Position numbers and translations under genes: made by a program. Under the pieces are notes generated by a model, which was not told the DNA's origin, made no database searches, and saw nothing but the letters and a program-made list of their open reading frames with translations. DNA of 64,000 nucleotides, taken from the NCBI GenBank assembly GCA_963921195.1, contig OY992540.1:12593136-12657135 (forward strand), read 5' to 3'. This DNA comes from Pegoplata infirma (Eukaryota > Arthropoda > Insecta > Diptera > Anthomyiidae). Shown piece by piece: positions 38,225-51,024 of the stretch. Numbering within the stretch: the first letter of the stretch is position 1; each line of letters starts with the position of its first letter.

Positions 38225-38615
38225 TACGTTCAGCAGAGAAAGCTGCTACTCAGCTGCTCCCCAACATTCTGCTGAACGGTTTAATTTTTGACATTTCAGT
38301 CAACATGTTGAGTGAGCGCTTCTCATCACTGGTAGCGTACAAAAATTATGCTACATTTGATCACAAACTGATAAACAAGCTGTTATATTGAAATTATTTA
38401 TTTTTTTTTGACGTTATTCAAGGAAATAAATAAAAAAATAATAAAAAAGTATTTTCCACAGAAAAAATAAATGAAAATATATAAAAATAATAATTTATTC
38501 CAATATTTTAAAACATTCATAAAAAAATGCGTTCAGCAGAGTCAACTAATCAAAACATGCTACATCTCAACTGTTGAGTAGCAGGTTTCTCTGCTGAACA
38601 CGCTCAATGTGAATT
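38225..38615. mobile_element. GTTCAGCAGAG TIR MITE
   Basis: Inverted ends GTACGTTCAGCAGAGAAAGC and TTTCTCTGCTGAACACGC with CTGCTACTCA next to each. Flanks share CAATG. 390 bp, AT-rich centre. Confidence 0.75.
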
Positions 38616-38645
38616 TCATTTTATTAAAAACAAATTTTGAGTAAA

Positions 38646-40620
38646 CCCGGCTAAAAATAAATGTGTATGTTCATATATGGCTATGTATTGATCTTTATAT
38701 GATCATATATAACTTATAAGGAAACATATATGTGACCATATATGCAAAAATCAATTCCATATATGAGGTCGTACTATGTACCATATATGACATCATATAT
38801 GATACAATATATGTTTGCAAATTTGAATCAGAATTACAAAAAAAAAAAAAAATTTCGAATAAAATTATATTTTATTACCATCGATTAACTTATATATACA
38901 TAAACATAACTGCAATACCGGTGCATATAAATAATTTAACAACTATTGTCCTACTTGCAAAATATTCTGCTTAAAAAATTACTTTTACATAGAAAAATGT
39001 TGGAAAAGGTAAGTTTTCATTAATATATATAAAGAATTCTAAAATCATGTTTTCATTTTTTTCCAGTTCATCGTCATAACAAGTATAAGCGTGGACATTT
39101 GATTCCAAAACAAGATGACCTGGAAATTTTCGTATTCAAAATGTCGAAAAAACAATATTATTGCGTTCTTTGATGTTGAAGAAAATTAAACTACGCAGCT
39201 ACGTTAAGCTTTCGCAATTTGGAGGAGAGGGCATATGTACCACCATAATGTTATCACTACGATTTCAATATTACAAACTTTTTACAAATCCCTTAATATC
39301 AAATTGTATATAAAAGGATCGTATAAGCAGTTTTGATACCGAGTTACGAGTTGAAGAAAGCTCTACTACTTGAAAGAGAGAACATATACGCCACCATAAC
39401 GTTATCACTACGATTTTAACACTACAAACTATTTTGAAATCCCTTACTGTCGCAATAGCAAATTGGAAATGAAAAGGACATATATGCAGTTTGAAGGTCG
39501 AGTTACGAGTTACAGCAACGTTCAGCTCACTCAACTTGGGGGAAAAATCATATGCACCACCATAACGTTATCACTACGATTTCAACACTACAAACTTTTG
39601 ATATCCCTTACTGTCGGAAATGAAAAGAACGTAAAATCAGTTTTGATATTAAGTTACGATTTCGGAAGGACAACGTTTTTACTAACAATCACAAGAAGAC
39701 TGTCACCGTACCTACATGGAAAATATTGTCGGCATGATGTAAGTATTAATAGTTTATTTATCCCTCTCCTTCAAATATCCTAACAAACATAACCCAGTAA
39801 GTTAATATACATACTACTAAATATATTGCTTTTAATAAAAGTTTTAAGTACTCATTTGCTTATTATGAGTAAAAAATGTTTTTAGTAGTAGCAAGTTATT
39901 TTTTGCTGGAATAAAAAAGAAATGTGGAATTATTTTTAATATTTTTTCAGTTGAAATTCCGTAAAATGTATTCGATGGCCTTAAGCATCCCATGGTCTTT
40001 ACAAAATAAACTCTATTAAGATGTATGTATCTAAGAAGTCAATATTTAAAGGCACATGGTTGTTTCTTTAAATGATATCAGTGTTATCATTAAAACCCAT
40101 CAGCACCAAATGCTATTGTTGGTAATACTTAAGGGTCTGTCACAGAGTCAATTCCGTTTCGAAGTGGTTTGAAAGTTTTCCTCTTAAAACGTAAAACAAA
40201 ATATTTTTTCGGAATAAAATCCACTCCTATGCAATTCAATCCCACTTTGATTTTTGAAAGTGATTTCATTCCGAAAAAAAATAATCGTTTTGCGTTTTAC
40301 GAGTAAACCACTTATTACAATTCCAAACGGAATTAAGCCGGTGACATGCCATTTAATAAAATAAAATGTCTAGAAATACCTTATATATTAATATTTTATA
40401 TCTTTTTTTTTTATAGATTTTGACTGTAAATATGCTAAAATGAGGTTTATAGCATAACAAAAACGCTAAGTCTGAAGAAAATCAGAATTAACAATAAAAC
40501 AAGAAAACAACAAGGAAATCATCCTTCCTTTACTAAGCCCTTTGCTCTCTTCTTGATAAATCCTTTAAATCTTTATGTTAAATTTTTTTACTATCAAAAT
40601 GTGTTTAAATATAAGTTAAC
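38646..40620 (+). mobile_element. CCCGGCTAAAAATA element, copy 2 (right end lost)
   Basis: Begins CCCGGCTAAAAATAAATG and is colinear with copy 1, including ATGTTGGAAAAG/GTAAGT (38997-39014), the CCAG acceptor (39066), HRHNKYKRGHLIPKQD and the tandem GCATATGCACCACC units. It lacks the 35949-36787 insertion. Similarity fades near 40620 without a CCGGG end. Confidence 0.78.
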
Positions 40621-41140
40621 AATTTTAGTTGAAGCGATTTTAATTTTCTTTTTATTTTCGCAATCTATGTTCTAATAAAAGTTATGCAACAAAAATTTGG
40701 ACTTCTAAACCCTCTCATTTGCCATTGTTTTTATTGGTGAAACATTTTTGACGATTACGCAGTTCTGGCCAAAGATATTTGGTATTTGCAGTGAATTTTA
40801 AGATCTGCAACTCAATAATAGTTATTATACAGGATTTGTTGACCATAAATTGCTTGCAAAGTAAAGATCCCTTTGTTGTTTTCGAAAAATTTTGTAGTTT
40901 CCCGACAACAAAATTTCCAAATCCCAGACACAAAGTTTTTTTTGGGGTTTGAAGTAAAAAATGTCGTTAAAAATTATTAAAAATATATCAGTATGTTCTT
41001 TGGCCAATAGATATAAAAAGTTTCAAACTTTTAATATTATTAAAAATTATTTTCCAAGTCACGAACTAAAAAATTTGTTGGTAAATTTTTGGTGTTTTAG
41101 AATAAAAAATGCCTTTATGAAAAAAAAGTAAAGTAACTGA

Positions 41141-41669
41141 CAAGGGAAGTCTCCCTGGTGTCACCCTCCGATATTCATGAAATTTGGATATGTTGTAAAG
41201 AACGAAAAATAATTCGACACATATTTTTTTTTTTGCGGCCCAAACTCATTTTTAGGGGGTCGATTTGTACGGGGAGATTAAAGGTATTAAAAATACCTAT
41301 CTCGTGGTGCTAACAACGGGCCAAAGAAGTTAATATTTTTCGACTTATTAACAAAAATGTCCTAAAATTTTGGTATTTTACTCAATATGACGAAAAATTT
41401 TGCATGTTTGGACACGTTTTTAACACAAGTAGATAGGTTTTCCAAATACCTTTCATTTGGTATGTAACATGACTAGGTTTCTTTGCATAATATAGGAGAT
41501 AATCGAAAAAAAAAACTGAAAAATAGCCTTTTCTTCCCCCCTCCTTTTCACCTCCTAAATATGAATTTGGGCCGCTATAAAAAAATACGTGTCCCTTTAT
41601 TTTTTCTGCTCTACAAAAAAAAACCAATTCCATAAAGATCCTCGGGTGACACTAGGGAGACTTCCCTTG
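41141..41669. mobile_element. CAAGGGAAGTCTCCCT MITE, 3-bp duplication
   Basis: Ends CAAGGGAAGTCTCCCTGGTG and CACTAGGGAGACTTCCCTTG; TGA on both sides. A one-ended copy begins at 55282 (TTCAAGGGAAGTCTCCCTAG). A 3-bp duplication suggests a PIF/Harbinger or ISL2EU-like relative (inference). Confidence 0.82.
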
Positions 41670-41863
41670 TGAGTTCCGAAAGTCCCAGACACAAATTTTA
41701 AGTTTGTGTTTTGGAGTAAAAAAAAATTATTAAACACGCTTTAAAGACTTTTTTTTTTTTAATTCATGCAGGGAGTATTAAAAAAAAAAAAACATGTTAG
41801 TTATTATATCCCCTCTCAAAACATTAATATGCATAAGACTATAATTTTTTTTTTAATACTTAC

Positions 41864-43240
41864 ATTAAATGCTCCTGGTATACAGTTGCCTGCCATTGAA
41901 GACATAGTTTTATAGGAAGGTGGTCCTAAACCAGGATGTGGATGTATATTATGAGTTTTGTAAGCATCATTTGAGCCTTGACTTAAAAGATTTGTTGTAC
42001 TCATTGCTGATAATGTTGCTGCTGCTGCAGTTGTTGGTGTTGGTGTGCATGACATTGGTGGTAATGTTTGATGTAGTGTAGGTGGTAATGTTGGTGGCAA
42101 TTTATCCATATTAATTGTCGGTAAGCAGGATGACAACATAGAGGACGACAACATGGAGGACGAAGATGTTAAAGATGTTGATGATAATGATGATGTTGAA
42201 GACACCGCCGCCATAGGTGGCAAATTTGGTGTTAATGTTGTTGTGCTTGTTGTTGTTGTCGATGTTGTTGTTGCTGTTGTTGTTGCGGATGTTAATGCTG
42301 CTGATGACAAGGAAGAAGATTTTGTGCATTTCTCATTTGTGTTGTTGTTAGCTTTAGAAGTATCCATTGCAGAGGTCGACGAGGAGGAGGAGGAGGATGT
42401 TGAGGAATTTATATTCGAATTTTGTAAATTTGTTAATGTTTTCGTCGTTGATGTTGGAGCAGCAACAGTTGTTGCTGTTTTAGTTGTTGTATTGCCATCG
42501 CTTGTATCCATCATAATACTGCTATCATTACCATTTGCTCCATTTCCGGCACCAGGAACAACATTGACTTTACCATCAATAATACCACCACTACCTTCTC
42601 CTCCGTTATTATTACCACTGCCATTATGATTAGTAAATGCAGGTGCAGCAGTGGTATCTTTCCATGGCGAAGACATTGTTGTATTGCTAGTATCCATAGG
42701 AGTTACGGTATTAGCTGCTGGTGTTGCACACGTTGCAACAGTTGAAGATTTTAAAGCAACAGTAGCAGCAGAAGAATCTGTTAAAGAAGTCATATTAACA
42801 TCAGTGTTTACACTTAAATTATTATTACTACTGTTGTTGATACTGTTACTGCCGCTGCCATTATTGTTGCTGTTATTATTAGTATTTATGTTAACCATTG
42901 TGTTGGTGTTGGCATTCATTGGGGGTATACGTAGAATACTGTTGTTGTTGCTGCCACTGTTATCCTTATTATGAATGTTAATGTTGCTGTTCATAATATT
43001 ATCCTTATGATGGGACATATTATTATGATTCAGATTTAATGAACCAAGTCCACCACTAACAACCCCAATATTAGCAACACCTCCAACACCACCACTACCA
43101 CCGATACCTCTTATCGGATGTGGTTGTCCTGTATCTATGATCTTTGGCATTTTGATTTCTTCAATGCTGTATGTACATGTCAGCTCTTCCAGCGCTGATA
43201 ATCTTTTTTCTTTACGTTTTTGGCCCAATTTTATTGCAAA
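41864..43240 (-). CDS. tay: tay, second coding exon (Asn/Ser/Thr-rich)
   Basis: 459 codons, phase 0 at both ends: TTCAAAATAG acceptor just above 43240 and a GTAAGT donor at 41863-41858. It continues exon 1 across a 9.3 kb intron, reading YEDLE then FAIKLGQKRKEKR. The first ~45 residues are the only complex part: basic KRKEKR followed by LSALEEL, then IEEIKMPKIIDTGQPHPIRG. This may correspond to the basic stretch after the IIDGF block in AUTS2. The rest is low complexity: Gly/Val, long Asn/Asn-Ser tracts, Thr-rich tracts, Ser runs and Pro-Leu repeats (DKLPPTLPPTLHQTLPP), ending in GNCIPGAFN. No catalytic motif is visible. There is no ATG near the exon start, which supports it being an internal exon. 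The conserved head argues for a real exon rather than a chance frame. Confidence 0.86.
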
Positions 43241-43573
43241 CTATTTTGAAAGGAGAAATAAAAAAAGATTATTTATGATTAGATAATAAAACAAAAAAGC
43301 AAATAAATTTTCAATTAAACATTAGTATTAGTACTTAAAAGTACTTGGCTTTTTTGATTTTATTTTTTAATAATTAATAAGAAGTACTTAGTGTTTATTT
43401 GCAATTTAAATGGGATTTTCATACAAAAAAAAAAATATTAAAAACAAAAATTACTTAAAAGTGAACAAATTATAATCAAGTGCTTAAGAGATAAAATTTA
43501 AATGAAGGTCGTTCTATATACATTGTGATTAATGTAAAAGTCCATTTGTATTTTTGAAAAATTGCCAATTGAA
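43241..43573. other. Intron next to tay exon 2
   Basis: AT-rich, low-copy-looking. Holds the pyrimidine tract and acceptor of exon 2; nothing else recognised. Confidence 0.5.
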
Positions 43574-43915
43574 ACTCCTAGCAGGAAAAAATGGTGTTGG
43601 TCGATCTGAAATTACCTATCCCATGACTGGTGAAAAGGGTAAACATTAGTAAAATGTCTTAAAATGTTTATTACGTGACAGGTGAAAATAAGACTTTTTT
43701 TAACTGTCTTAAAAATTATTATCCTACAACCGGAGAAAATAAGAGATATCAAAATGATTTTAAAAATGTTCTTGTTCCGGACACAAAAATTCTTTGGCAA
43801 AATTTTTTTTGAGTTTTGGAGTAAAATATTTCATTAAAAATGCTTATCGAAAAAAAAAAATTAAATTTCCCAAAAAAAAAAATTGAAAATTTTTAAAGTC
43901 CCGGACACAATTTTA
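43574..43915. mobile_element. CCCTGCAGG-family left fragment
   Basis: TAGCAGGAAAAAATGGTG, CATGACTGGTGAAAAGGG, CCCGGACACAA follow the family; it is cut at 43916 by the end of the CCCTCTA repeat (ACTTAGTAATAGAGGG). Confidence 0.6.
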
Positions 43916-44742
43916 ATACCCTCTACTTAGTAATAGAGGGTATAAGTTTGTCATTCCGTTTGTACCTCATGGAAATATCGGAATGGACCATATAAAGTAT
44001 ATATGGGGCATTCCATGTCAAATCGGACACTTTGAAAAAAAATTTTTTAGATTTTCCCAATTTGTTTACAGTTTTTAGTATCCTTCGAAAACTTCTTCGT
44101 GGTAAATTTTCAGATTTTTTTGATGACCCGTTCAAAAGATATCGAATTTTTAAAAATTGTTAGTTTGTTCCTTTACTCAAACTTTTTTTACTCCAAACTT
44201 AATTTTTTTTTCAAAATTTTTGTTTTTTTACGTACTTTTTAAAAAAAAAATCTCAAAAAATTCTTAAAAGCACTCTCGTGTGCGATTTTTAAGTTTTAAA
44301 ATTTAAATCTCATTTTTGAAAATGTTTGTACTCCTCGATTTTTTTGAAATTTTTTTGTGTAAAACATCTATTGATTCAACAAATTTTTTGCCCAGGAAGA
44401 TCGTGGGATAACGATTATTACTATTTTTTAAAATTTTTTGAAAAAATTTTTTGTAATTTTTCAATCTCAAAATCATTCCCAGGAAAATTTTTTGGAACAA
44501 ATTCCTATTGCCATAGATTCTTGAATATATTTTACGGTAATCACAACAAAATGTTCGATGTAAAATTATTTTTCAAAAAAACTACTTGCTCTAAAAAACT
44601 ATTGCTTTCGGGACAACAAAAATCATTGATTCTGGAACGTTAAGTAGAACCGGTTGCAGGGTAATATGATGCGTTCTGGAACCTATTATTTGGAACAGAA
44701 AATTTTGCTGGGATTTCTACTGCTCCAATGGTGCGTCATAGA

Positions 44743-45561
44743 TAGGCTGACCAAACGTACTGATTTGATCAGTACATGTACTGATTTTTGGTCACATGTA
44801 CTGATCAAAAAACGATGTACTGATTTGTACTGAATTTTTAAAATATGTACTGATTTTTGAACATTTGGACATAAAAAATTATTTTATTCGAAAATTCTAT
44901 ACAAAAACTTTAATTTCAATAATTCGCCAAGTAGTTTTCAATAACTTAAGTCTGACAATGATATAATTTCCATTGAATTATTTCCAATGAGCTTAGAGTT
45001 CACGAATCCAAGAGGTTCCTTTACGCAAAATGAATCTGGGCACAGAATCTTTAAGGTTTTTTTGTAACGACAAGTTTAAACAAATTATTCTGGGATATTT
45101 CATAAGGTAATGTCATCAGCATTTTTTAGAAAAATCGCTCAGAACATTAGAACTATATAAAAAAATAACGTGTTAATTATCTGGGAAGTTTTCTAAAAGT
45201 AAGAGATATCAGAACTTTAGGGAGAAAGTTTCAGAATACGAGAAAATTTTTAATTCTATAAACCTACGGGGTTTTGATATTTTTTCTACTCTGAAACGCT
45301 TTTGTCAGTAAAAAATTCGAATGAAGTTGTTTGAAGTCAACTAAATTTTCTGCAAAATGCAGAAAACAGTTTATGGATGTTGTTTTTTAACAGTTGTTTT
45401 TACTAAGATACTAATTTACCCCAAGTTTTGTTATTTTAACCGAAATTTTTTAAGTGTTGAAAAATTTCTTTAGTGTTTTCCCAAGGAAAAATTTTTTAGA
45501 GAGTTATTAAAAAAAAAACTTGGGCGTACTGATTTGAGTTCAGAAAAAAATGGTCACCCTA
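44743..45561. mobile_element. hAT MITE, GTACTGAT family
   Basis: Ends TAGGCTGACCAAACGTACTG and AATGGTCACCCTA; identical duplications GTCATAGA (44735-44742, 45562-45569). GTACTGAT recurs near both ends. The copy at 17.9 kb has GTCATAGA once (reverse strand), so the site was previously unoccupied. Confidence 0.95.
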
Positions 45562-45668
45562 GTCATAGAGGGGTCATTTATAAGACCGAACCCCATTAAT
45601 TTTTACGTCTTAACATTTCTTTGGAACAAACTAATACCCTATCTCCAATTTCTAAGGGGGCTCCCACA

Positions 45669-48600
45669 TGTGTGTGAAGATAAATACGTATATAACTAGC
45701 AAAGACACAAACCATTTATTTTCACACATTTTTTCGGCGCAGTCCTTAATAATGCTTTTTCTTTATAAAATGATTTGTTGTTGCGACTAGAACCCCTTTT
45801 ATGGACATAAGTGTTTCTAAAGGTACTCCTCGAATTAATCAAACTGTTTAACTATTTTTCCTCTACATTTCTAGAGAGGATTTGGTCCACTGTGAGCAAA
45901 CGGAAAGACCTGCGTCAATAAAATTTATAGGAATTATTACTTTTGGACTCTACTACAACCCCTCACTGACAGAATGTTTAAAATCCTTGTTGGGGTTCTG
46001 TTATTCCATTTTTTATGCCTTTAAATTTCTGGAGAGGATTAGGCCCACTGTAAGCAAACGGAAAGACCTGCGCCAATAAAATTTATAGGAATTACTAATA
46101 TTGGTCTCCACTATGATTCCTCATTCACAGAATATTTCAAATCCTTTTTGGGCCTTGGTTAATCCATTTCTTGTGCCTTTAAATTTCTTGAGAGGATTTG
46201 GCCCACTGTAAGCAAACGGAAAGACCTGCGTCAATAAAATTTATAGGAATTACTTCTATTGGACTCTACTACGATTCCTCATTCACAGAATATTTAAAAT
46301 CCTTTTTGGGCTTTGGTTATTCCATTTTTTGTGACTTAAAATTTCTGGAGAGGATTAGGCCCACTGTAAGCAAACGGAAAGACCTGCGCCAATAAAATTT
46401 ATAGGAATTACTAATATTGGTCTCCACTATGATTCCTCATTCACAGAATATTTCAAATCCTTTTTGGGCCTTGGTTAATCCATTTCTTGTGCCTTTAAAT
46501 TTCTTGAGAGGATTTGGCCCACTGTAAGCAAACGGAAAGACCTGCGTCAATAAAATTTATAGGAATTACTTCTATTGGACTCTACTACGATTCCTCATTC
46601 ACAGAATATTTAAAATCCTTTTTGGGCTTTGGTTATTCCATTTTTTGTGACTTAAAATTTCTGGAGAGGATTAGGCCCACTGTAAGCAAACGGAAAGACC
46701 TGCGCCAATAAAATTTATAGGAATTACTAATATTGGTCTCCACTATGATTCCTCATTCACAGAATATTTCAAATCCTTTTTGGGCCTTGGTTAATCCATT
46801 TCTTGTGCCTTTAAATTTCTTGAGAGGATTTGGCCCACTGTAAGCAAACGGAAAGACCTGCGTCAATAAAATTTATAGGAATTACTTCTATTGGACTCTA
46901 CTACGATTCCTCATTCACAGAATATTTAAAATCCTTTTTGGGCTTTGGTTATTCCATTTTTTGATGGATTTTAAAAAGGATTTTAAATATTCTGTGAATG
47001 AGGAATCGTAGTAGAGTCCAATAGAAGTAATTCCTATAAATTTTATTGGCGCAGGTCTTTCCGTTTGCTTACAGTGGGCCTAATCCTCTCCAGAAATTTT
47101 AAGTCACAAAAAATCGAATAACCAAAGCCCAAAAAGGATTTTAAATATTCTGTGAATGAGGAATCGTAGTAGAGTCCAATAGAAGTAATTCCTATAAATT
47201 TTATTGACGCAGGTCTTTCCGTTTGCTCACAGTGGACCAAATCCTCTCCAGAAAAGTAAAGTTCCAAAAAATGTAAATGTAAAGCACAAAAAATACAACG
47301 ACCAAAGCCCAAAAAGGATTTTAAATATTCTTTGAATGAGGAATCGTAGTAGAGTCCAATAGAAGTAATTCCTATAAATTTTATTGGCGCAGGTCTTTCC
47401 GTTTGCTTACAGTGGGCCTAATCCTCTCCAGAAATTTTAAGTCAGAAAAAATGGAATAACCAAAGCCCAAAAAGGATTTTAAATATTCTGTGAATGAGGA
47501 ATCGTAGTAGAGTCCAATAGAAGTAATTCCTATAAATTTTATTGACGCAGGTCTTTCCGTTTGCTTACAGTGGGCCAAATCCTCTCAAGAAATTTAAAGG
47601 CACAAGAAATTGATTAACCAAGGCCCAAAAAGGATTTGAAATATTCTTTGAATGAGGAATCGTAGTAGAGTCCAATAGAAGTAATTCCTATAAATTTTAT
47701 TGGCGCAGGTCTTTCCGTTTGCTTACAGTGGGCCTAATCCTCTCCAGAAATTTTAAGTCACAAAAAATGGAATAACCAAAGCCCAAAAAGGATTTTAAAT
47801 ATTCTGTGAATGAGGAATCGTAGTAGAGTCCAATAGAAGTAATTCCTATAAATTTTATTGGCGCAGGTCTTTCCGTTTGCTTACAGTGGGCCTAATCCTC
47901 TCCAGAAATTTTAAGTCACAAAAAATGGAATAACCAAAGACCAAAAAGGATTTTAAATGTTCTGTGAATGAGGAATCGTAGTAGAGTCCAATAGAAGTAA
48001 TTCCTATAAATTTTATTGACGCAGGTCTTTCCGTTTGCTCACAGTGGACCAAATCCTCTCCAGAAAAGTAAAGTTCCAAAAAATGTAAATGTAAAGCACA
48101 AAAAATGCAACGACCAAAGCCCAAAAAGGATTTTAAATATTCTTTGAATGAGGAATCGTAGTAGAGTCCAATAGAAGTAATTCCTATAAATTTTATTGGC
48201 GCAGGTCTTTCCGTTTGCTTACAGTGGGCCTAATCCTCTCCAGAAATTTTAAGTCACAAAAAATGGAATAACCAAAGCCCAAAAAGGATTTTAAATATTC
48301 TGTGAGTGAGGAGTTGTAGTAGAGTCCAAAAGTAATAATTCCTATAAACTTTATTGACGCAGGTCTTTCCGTTTGCTCACAGTGGACCAAATCCACTCCA
48401 GAAAAGTAAAGTTCCAAAAAATGTAAATGTAAAGCACAAAAAATGCAACGACCAAAGCCCAAAAAGGATTTTAAATATTCTTTGAATGAGGAATCGTAGT
48501 AGAGTCCAATAGAAGTAATTCCTATAAATTTTATTGACGCAGGTCTTTCCGTTTGCTTACTGTGGGCCAAATCCTCTCCAGAAATTTTAAGTCACAAAAA

Positions 48601-49415
48601 ATGGAATAACCAAAGCCCAAAAAGGATTTTAAATATTCTGTGAATGAGGAATTGTAGTAGAGTCCAATAGAAGTAATTCCTATAAATTTTATTGGCGCAG
48701 GTCTTTCCGTTTGCTTACAGTGGGCCTAATCCTCTCCAGAAATTTTAAGACACAAAAAATGGAATAACCAAAGCCCAAAAAGGGTTTTAAATATTCTGTG
48801 AATGAGGAATCGTAGTAGAGTCCAATAGAAGTAATTCCTATAAATTTTATTGGCGCAGGTCTTTCCGTTTGCTTACAGTGGGCCTAATCCTCTCCAGAAA
48901 TTTTAAGTCACAAAAAATGGAATAACCAAAGCCCAAAAAGGATTTTAAATATTCTGTGAATGAGGAATTGTAGTAGAGTCCAAAAGTAGTAATTCTTATA
49001 AATTTTATTGACGCAGGTCTTTCCGTTTGCTTACAGTGGGCCTAATCCTCTCCAGAAATTTAAAGGCATAAAAAATGGAATAACAGAACCCCAAAAAGGA
49101 TTTTAAATATTCTGTGAGTGAGGAGTTGTAGTAGAGTCCAAAAGTAATAATTCCTATACATTTTATTGCCGCAGGTCTTTCCGTTTCTTCGCCGTGGGCC
49201 AAATCCTCTCTAGAAATGTAGAGGAAAAATAGTTAAACAGTGTGATTAATTCGAGGAGTACCTTTAGAAACACTTATGTCCATAAAAGTGGTTCTAGTCG
49301 CAACAACAAATCAGTTTATAACGAAAAAGCATTATTAAGGACTGCGCCGAAAAAATGTGTGAAAATAAATGGTTTGTGTTTTTGCTAGTTATATACGTAT
49401 TTATCTTCACACACA
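45669..49415. mobile_element. Foldback-type element: inverted arrays of ~158-bp units
   Basis: Outer inverted ends about 180 bp (TGTGTGTGAAGATAAATACG at 45669 and its complement ending 49415). Inside, 7 tandem units face right (45870-46960) and 14 face left (46970-49220). The unit is ~158 bp, organised as 316-bp pairs; three of the left-facing units carry a 20-bp insertion (178-180 bp spacing). The arms meet with almost no spacer near 46965. This layout is that of Drosophila FB elements. Repeated 65-codon frames (KQTERPASIKFIGI) come from the unit and show no sign of being a protein. Confidence 0.85.
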
Positions 49416-49649
49416 TTTATTTTTTGTAAATATGTTTTATTTAATCAGCTTCTACCGGTCTAATGGTGCGTCCAAGAGGGGTCATTAGTGAGACCGACCC
49501 CCATTTATTTTTACTCTACAACATTTTTTTAAAATATACCTACGCCCTATCTCCACTCCCGAAGTAGGCTCCCATACAAAATTATATTTTTATAAAATTT
49601 GCTCCAACTGTTATTTGCATGGGAGCCTACTTAGGGAGTGGAGATAGGG

Positions 49650-50075
49650 CGTGGATATGTTTTAAAAAATGTCAGTAAGCAGGTACGGGACCGATTGCAG
49701 CGAAGTTTATACCGGTTAAAGCTAACGTAATTTCGAGCTTAATTTTGGACGCTGGATTCCACATGTCCAATAAGGGCACCACCAGGGGAACCTAAAGTAG
49801 GACATGTTTACAACACAAAAACGTTAAATGCTTTAAAATCACCAACTTTAAATGTGTGTAAATCTAGCACTGAATTAAAGAAACGCCTTGTGGGTTTTGT
49901 TATGTAAAATGTTAACTTTCATTTGCTTTTGGTTTCATTTCATTTCGATTCGGAAAGTTCGATTTTGTATCAGTCGAAATTTGTATACGATTCCAAATTC
50001 AAAAATGGTCTTTCAAGAGAAGTATCTCAACCATTATGAACCGGTTTGTATGAAACTAAAAATATATACAAAATA
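49650..50075. repeat. Dispersed repeat, partner of 23063-23360
   Basis: Reverse complement of 23063-23360 with the same order of blocks (GGTACGGGACCGATTG, TGGACGCTGGATTCCACATG, TTAAATGCTTTAAAATCACC, GGAAAGTTCGATTTTGTATC). Confidence 0.75.
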
Positions 50076-51024
50076 GACAATTCTAAGGTTAGGGTGTCTC
50101 GGCTTATCAGCCACGGCGAAAAAAATCGTTTTTTTTTCAGACATTTCTTTCTTACGAACTATATGATGCTTCTTGCTTGAAGATGGGGTGTGTGCCCTGT
50201 ACCATATAGTGGATGATTTGAAAAAAATCTATAATTTTGATCGAAAAACGCCACGGGCAAAATGATAGATTTAACTCAAATTAAGTTTAAATGAAAGTTC
50301 GTCTCAAGCTCTATGAAAGTGTTAAGACTTAAAAATTGTTGATAATGTTCAGAGCATCAAAATTAATAAATATTACTTAATCAGCAAAATTTTCCGTTCC
50401 AAACAGTCTTAAACATTCCGGAATCAGTGATTTTTTTGTTTGAAATTCTCTCAAAAGTAATCGTTTTTTAGAGCAAGCAGTTTTTTAAAAAATTATTTTA
50501 CATTGGAAATTTCGTTGTGATTACCGTAGAATTTATTTTAGAATTTATTTCAATAGGAATATGTTCTAAAAAATGTTTTTTTTTTAATATTTAAAACCTT
50601 AATGTGGAAACTTTTCCCCTCTGTTCTGTTTTGAACCGTTCACGAACTTTACCAGCCTTTTACCACACATTAGTGCCAAACTTTAGGAAACTAGATCTTT
50701 TAGTTTAGGCTGCATTATGTCCTAGAATCGATCATAGATCAATAATAGATATTTTATGGGGTTATAAGACCGATATTTCGACGCGTTACATACAGAATGA
50801 CAATTCATAAAAAGTTATAAAAAAGGAATTGTTTCGTATTTATCTAAAGTCCAAAAACATTCTAGACATTGGCGCAGTTTCATTACAATTGATTTAATCG
50901 ATGTCAATTAAAAATTTTGACTTTGGCTTGATTGCGCACCATCCATGTTTGGTGAAATAATTAATCATTTGTTATTGCTGCTTTTAGGCGTTGGTGCATA
51001 TCATTCATACATACATGGGAATTT

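Larger units (their letters stand above)
44290..49640 (-). repeat. Dispersed repeat (reverse of 17370-18085) with two insertions
   Basis: Matches 17370-18085 in reverse complement piecewise: 44290-44455, 44710-44742, 45562-45668 and 49416-49640. The gaps are occupied by the hAT at 44743-45561 and the Foldback at 45669-49415. About 200 bp of the repeat is missing at the Foldback site. Confidence 0.72.

Noticed and set aside
42111..42974. Plus-strand Val/Leu-rich frames and a minus Asn-rich frame
   Set aside because: Antisense or shifted readings of the Asn/Ser/Thr codons in tay exon 2.
43226..43228. TTG as start of tay exon 2 frame
   Set aside because: The frame is open back to a good AG acceptor at 43241 and joins exon 1 in phase.
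45882..49202. Repeated 65-125 codon frames with KQTERPASIKFIGI
   Set aside because: Same frame appears once per 158-bp unit on both arms; starts and stops are set by unit length and there is no regulatory or family support.
45870..49220. CRISPR-like regular array
   Set aside because: Whole units are repeated without unique spacers, the arms are inverted, and the genome is eukaryotic.
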